A stretch of 51,513 nt of DNA, taken from assembly GCA_945871815.1 (NCBI GenBank), contig CAMBXM010000006.1, positions 1 through 51,513 of the forward strand. Direction: 5' to 3'. Below are positions 49,196 to 51,513 of the stretch, one piece after another. The notes beneath the pieces are model-generated. The model worked only from the letters and a program-made list of their open reading frames with translations, had not been told where the DNA came from and ran no database searches. Each line of letters begins with the position of its first letter. The stretch's first letter is position 1. A program made the position numbers and the translations under genes. Origin of the DNA: Singulisphaera sp. GP187 (lineage in GTDB: Bacteria > Planctomycetota > UBA1135 > UBA2386).

Positions 49196-51075
49196 TGTTG
49201 CGGCGCACACTCGCGGTGTTGGGCATCGCCACCGCCGTGGCGTTCGCCCAGGCACCCATCGTCACGACGGTGCTCAACAGCGGCTCGACGTCGACGCGCT
49301 ACGACATGGTGATCCTCGGCGACGGCTATCAGGCCCTGGAACAGGCGCGCTTCAACAGCGACGTCAACGCCTTCCTCGCCGGGCTCTTCGCCAAGACGCC
49401 CTACTCCGGCTTCACCCCGTGGTTCAACGTACACACGGTGTTCCGCGCCAGCGCTGACTCCGGGGCATCGCAACCGGACGTCACGCCACCGATCGTCAAG
49501 AACACTGCCTACAGTGCCTCCTACAACACTGGCGGCACGGCGCGTTGCCTCTACATCCAGAACACGTCGCAGGCGCTGGCCGACGCGGCACTCGCGCCCG
49601 CCAACGAAGGCCGCGTGCTGGTGATGGTCAATGACAGTCGCTACGGCGGCTGCGCCGGCCAATTCGCGGTCAGCTACAATGGCGCCTCGATGGTCGAAGT
49701 GCAGAGTCACGAACTCGGCCACTCTCTCGCCGGCCTCGCCGACGAGTACGACTACCCCAACAACCTCTACACCGGCAACGAGCCGACCCAGGTCAACATC
49801 ACAGCCAACAGCGTTGGCCAGAAGTGGTCACACTGGTGGGGCACGGAGAGCGTTTCGGCGTTCCAAGGCGGCGGCTACTACTTGCAAGGCCTGTGGCGGC
49901 CGCGCAACGACTGCCTGATGCGCAGCCTCGGCGTCACGCTTTGCCCGGTGTGCCGCGAACAGATCACCAAATCGGCCAGTTCGATCGTGAACACCATCGA
50001 CGCGCCGCAGCCTTCCGCAACGACGGTGACGGTGTCGCAGCCTGCCGTCCAGGCGTTTTCGTTCACGAACCTCGTGCCGGTGGCAAACAACCCGCTGATC
50101 ACCTGGAAGCTCGACGGTGTCGTCGTCGTCGGCCAGAACACGTCGGGGTTCTTCTTGCCGACCGCCGGCCTCTCACTCGGCAACCACACACTTGCCGTGG
50201 AAGTGCTCGACCGGTCCACACAGGTCCGCAACGACCCTGGCAACCTGATGCGTGACAGTCGCACCTGGACGGTGACCGTTACCGACCCGAGCGCGGCCAA
50301 CCTGCGCATCGGATCCATGCTGGTCGCGCAGCAGGTACTGCCAGGGAACGCCGAGACCGACGTGACGATCACGGTCGTCAACGACGGCCCGGCCCCGGCG
50401 AACAACATCTCGCTCGAGTGCTTCCTGTCAGTCGACACGACGGTTCAGACGAGCGATTTCTACCTCGGTCGCAGCGTGATCCCGACGCTTCTAGCTGGGC
50501 AGCAAACGACGATCGTGCGCCGCGTCCGCCTGCCGGCCGCAGCCAGCCCTCGCCTCTACAGCCTGCTGGCGACCCTCGATCGCGAAGGCGCGATCATGGA
50601 ATCGAGCGAAGCCGACAACACGCAACTTCGCTCGGTCCTGGTGCAGACCGGCCCCTGTGGACCGTTCCTGGAGTACCGCGATGATCTCGTCTACCCGCGC
50701 GACCAAAACTCCGTTTCGCTGACGAGCGGCGGCACCGTGCTGCCGACGATCGTGGCGCGCTGCGCCGCGCCCGGAACCCTCTATCTCATCGCTTGGGGCA
50801 CCAGCGGCACGTCGCCTGGCCTGCAGCTCGGCCCGGGCCTGCTCCTGCCGCTCAACTTCGACGCGAGCACGAGCACGAGCCTCGAGCTGCTGAACGGGCC
50901 GGTGTTCCAGTCGTGCTTCGGCGCGCTCGACGGCAACGGCTTTGCCAACGCGACGATCGCGTGGCCCGCAGCGCTGCCCCTGATCGCGACCCCTGGACAC
51001 TTCGCCGCCGTGCTCCTCGATCCGAGCTTGGCCATCATCGGGGTCACCAACGCGGTCGCGTTCGATCTGCAGTAG
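49195..51075 (+). CDS. Secreted M64-type (IgA peptidase-like) zinc metallopeptidase
   Basis: A 626-residue protein with signal TLAVLGIATAVAFAQ. The zinc motif HELGHSLAGLADEYDY lies near residues 180-195, with both His and the distal Asp-Glu typical of the M64 group, and RYDMVILGDGYQ at the start of the mature protein is also typical. NDCLMRSLGVTLCPVCREQI contains Cys residues of the family. After residue 270 come two beta domains, the second CARDB-like (LRIGSMLVAQQVLPGNAETD), then a C-terminal module ending in SLAIIGVTNAVAFDL, as in other secreted proteins of this organism. GGAG lies 8 bases before the ATG at 49195. It should cleave extracellular proteins; the substrate is unknown. Confidence 0.91.
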   Translation: MLRRTLAVLGIATAVAFAQAPIVTTVLNSGSTSTRYDMVILGDGYQALEQARFNSDVNAFLAGLFAKTPYSGFTPWFNVHTVFRASADSGASQPDVTPPIVKNTAYSASYNTGGTARCLYIQNTSQALADAALAPANEGRVLVMVNDSRYGGCAGQFAVSYNGASMVEVQSHELGHSLAGLADEYDYPNNLYTGNEPTQVNITANSVGQKWSHWWGTESVSAFQGGGYYLQGLWRPRNDCLMRSLGVTLCPVCREQITKSASSIVNTIDAPQPSATTVTVSQPAVQAFSFTNLVPVANNPLITWKLDGVVVVGQNTSGFFLPTAGLSLGNHTLAVEVLDRSTQVRNDPGNLMRDSRTWTVTVTDPSAANLRIGSMLVAQQVLPGNAETDVTITVVNDGPAPANNISLECFLSVDTTVQTSDFYLGRSVIPTLLAGQQTTIVRRVRLPAAASPRLYSLLATLDREGAIMESSEADNTQLRSVLVQTGPCGPFLEYRDDLVYPRDQNSVSLTSGGTVLPTIVARCAAPGTLYLIAWGTSGTSPGLQLGPGLLLPLNFDASTSTSLELLNGPVFQSCFGALDGNGFANATIAWPAALPLIATPGHFAAVLLDPSLAIIGVTNAVAFDLQ

Positions 51076-51114
51076 GGATGGCGCGCCACCGCGGGCTCGG
51101 CGCCGGCGCCACTC

Positions 51115-51513
51115 TCAGCCGACCTTGACGAAGCCGATCGGATCGCCAACGACCGCCGTCGGCAACGTGGCGTCCTCGGGCGCAAAGGACACACCGGCGC
51201 GACCGGCCTGCTCGGCGAACCACGCGACCTCCTCGACCGTCGTGGTGATCCAGCCTGGTCGTTTCAAGCCGGCAAACAGCGCTGCTGCCAACGTGCGCGC
51301 TCGTTCCCGTTCGACGGTGAACGCCTCGATGTCCAGCGCCGGTGGCGGGATGCGCCCATAGGTCACGCCACTGAGCTGGGGCCAAGTCAGTGGATCGGTG
51401 AACACACTGACGCAACCAATGTGGTCGAAACCGCCGTTCTTCGCGACCTCAGCAGCATCGCCGTGCCGCAGGGTAAGTTCGCCAGTCAGACCGACGCGCT
51501 TGATCCCCTCGGC
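51115..51513 (-). CDS. Partial gene, unknown, possibly methyltransferase-related
   Basis: The frame is open to the right edge of the window (132 codons plus stop), so the start is missing. It reads GLTGELTLRHGDAAEVAKNG, then FDHIGCVSVFTDPLTWPQL and YGRIPPPALDIEAFTVERE, and ends in VVGDPIGFVKVG. The LRHGDAAE-GFDHIG order looks like motifs of a Rossmann-type methyltransferase, but this is weak. It faces the M64 gene in convergent orientation, with 39 bp between stops. Confidence 0.6.
   Translation of the reverse strand, partial: AEGIKRVGLTGELTLRHGDAAEVAKNGGFDHIGCVSVFTDPLTWPQLSGVTYGRIPPPALDIEAFTVERERARTLAAALFAGLKRPGWITTTVEEVAWFAEQAGRAGVSFAPEDATLPTAVVGDPIGFVKVG

Noticed and set aside
1-51513. 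tRNA, rRNA, riboswitch, prophage or insertion-sequence signals
   Set aside because: I looked for them on both strands and found none that I could support from the sequence.

Overview
The window is high-GC DNA packed with genes on both strands. Most genes sit in short operons that diverge from shared intergenic regions of about 60 to 190 bp and converge on hairpin terminators. I see no rRNA, tRNA, CRISPR array or insertion sequence. The best guess for the organism is a member of the Planctomycetota. The reasons are the many secreted beta-rich proteins ending in a similar hydrophobic/Asp C-terminal pattern, the secreted squalene-cyclase-fold repeat protein, the MoxR-DUF58-transglutaminase operon, and several glycosyltransferases fused to TPR-like repeats. 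This is inference from gene style; no marker gene proves it.

Layout. 1-966 is the tail of a glycosyltransferase with TPR-like repeats. 1053-3807 holds a secreted terpenoid-cyclase-fold protein and a twin-arginine-exported hydroxypyruvate-isomerase-like protein. 3905-5836 (-) is a large secreted PKD-like protein, followed by 660 bp without a supportable gene that carries a 21-bp tandem repeat. 6500-9410 (-) is a lipoprotein operon: LpoB, COG3014-like, YcfL-like and a Gly-Tyr/glycine-zipper lipoprotein, probably acting on envelope and peptidoglycan synthesis. 9823-13837 (+) is the moxR-DUF58-transglutaminase operon. 13845-21603 (-) is a six-gene operon in which almost every stop overlaps the next start as ATGA: cyclodeaminase, GpmI, secreted M28 peptidase, large lipoprotein, two-lobed aspartic protease, acylphosphatase.

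21687-26731 is the accessory-looking part: a lipoprotein, 650 bp of apparent non-coding DNA, and a lower-GC pair of unknown secreted proteins coupled by TGATG (22974-25354), followed by two more lipoproteins. 26809-31694 carries threonine synthase, a COG1768-type phosphoesterase with a small membrane protein, an M19 dipeptidase lipoprotein, and an unknown helical protein with a small downstream frame. 31806-35583 (+) is glcDEF (glycolate oxidase), again with ATGA overlaps. 35618-38377 (-) encodes two secreted proteins, one a probable seven-bladed kelch propeller. 38570-40723 carries a PduO-type cobalamin adenosyltransferase, a YjbR/TfoX-like protein and proline dehydrogenase.

40850-46396 (+) has two glycosyltransferases with TPR-like tails and an 800-residue EF-hand membrane protein. 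46460-48579 (-) has MsrB, a cupin and a tRNA-dihydrouridine synthase that reads like eukaryotic Dus3. 48704-51075 (+) has a small secreted protein coupled to an M64-type metallopeptidase. A partial gene leaves the right edge.

The strongest candidates for a second look are the Dus3-like enzyme, the lower-GC secreted pair (with a terminator-like hairpin inside the 3' end of the second gene), the LpoB-COG3014-YcfL-glycine-zipper operon, the ATGA-chained operon mixing glycolysis with secreted proteases, and the EF-hand membrane protein.
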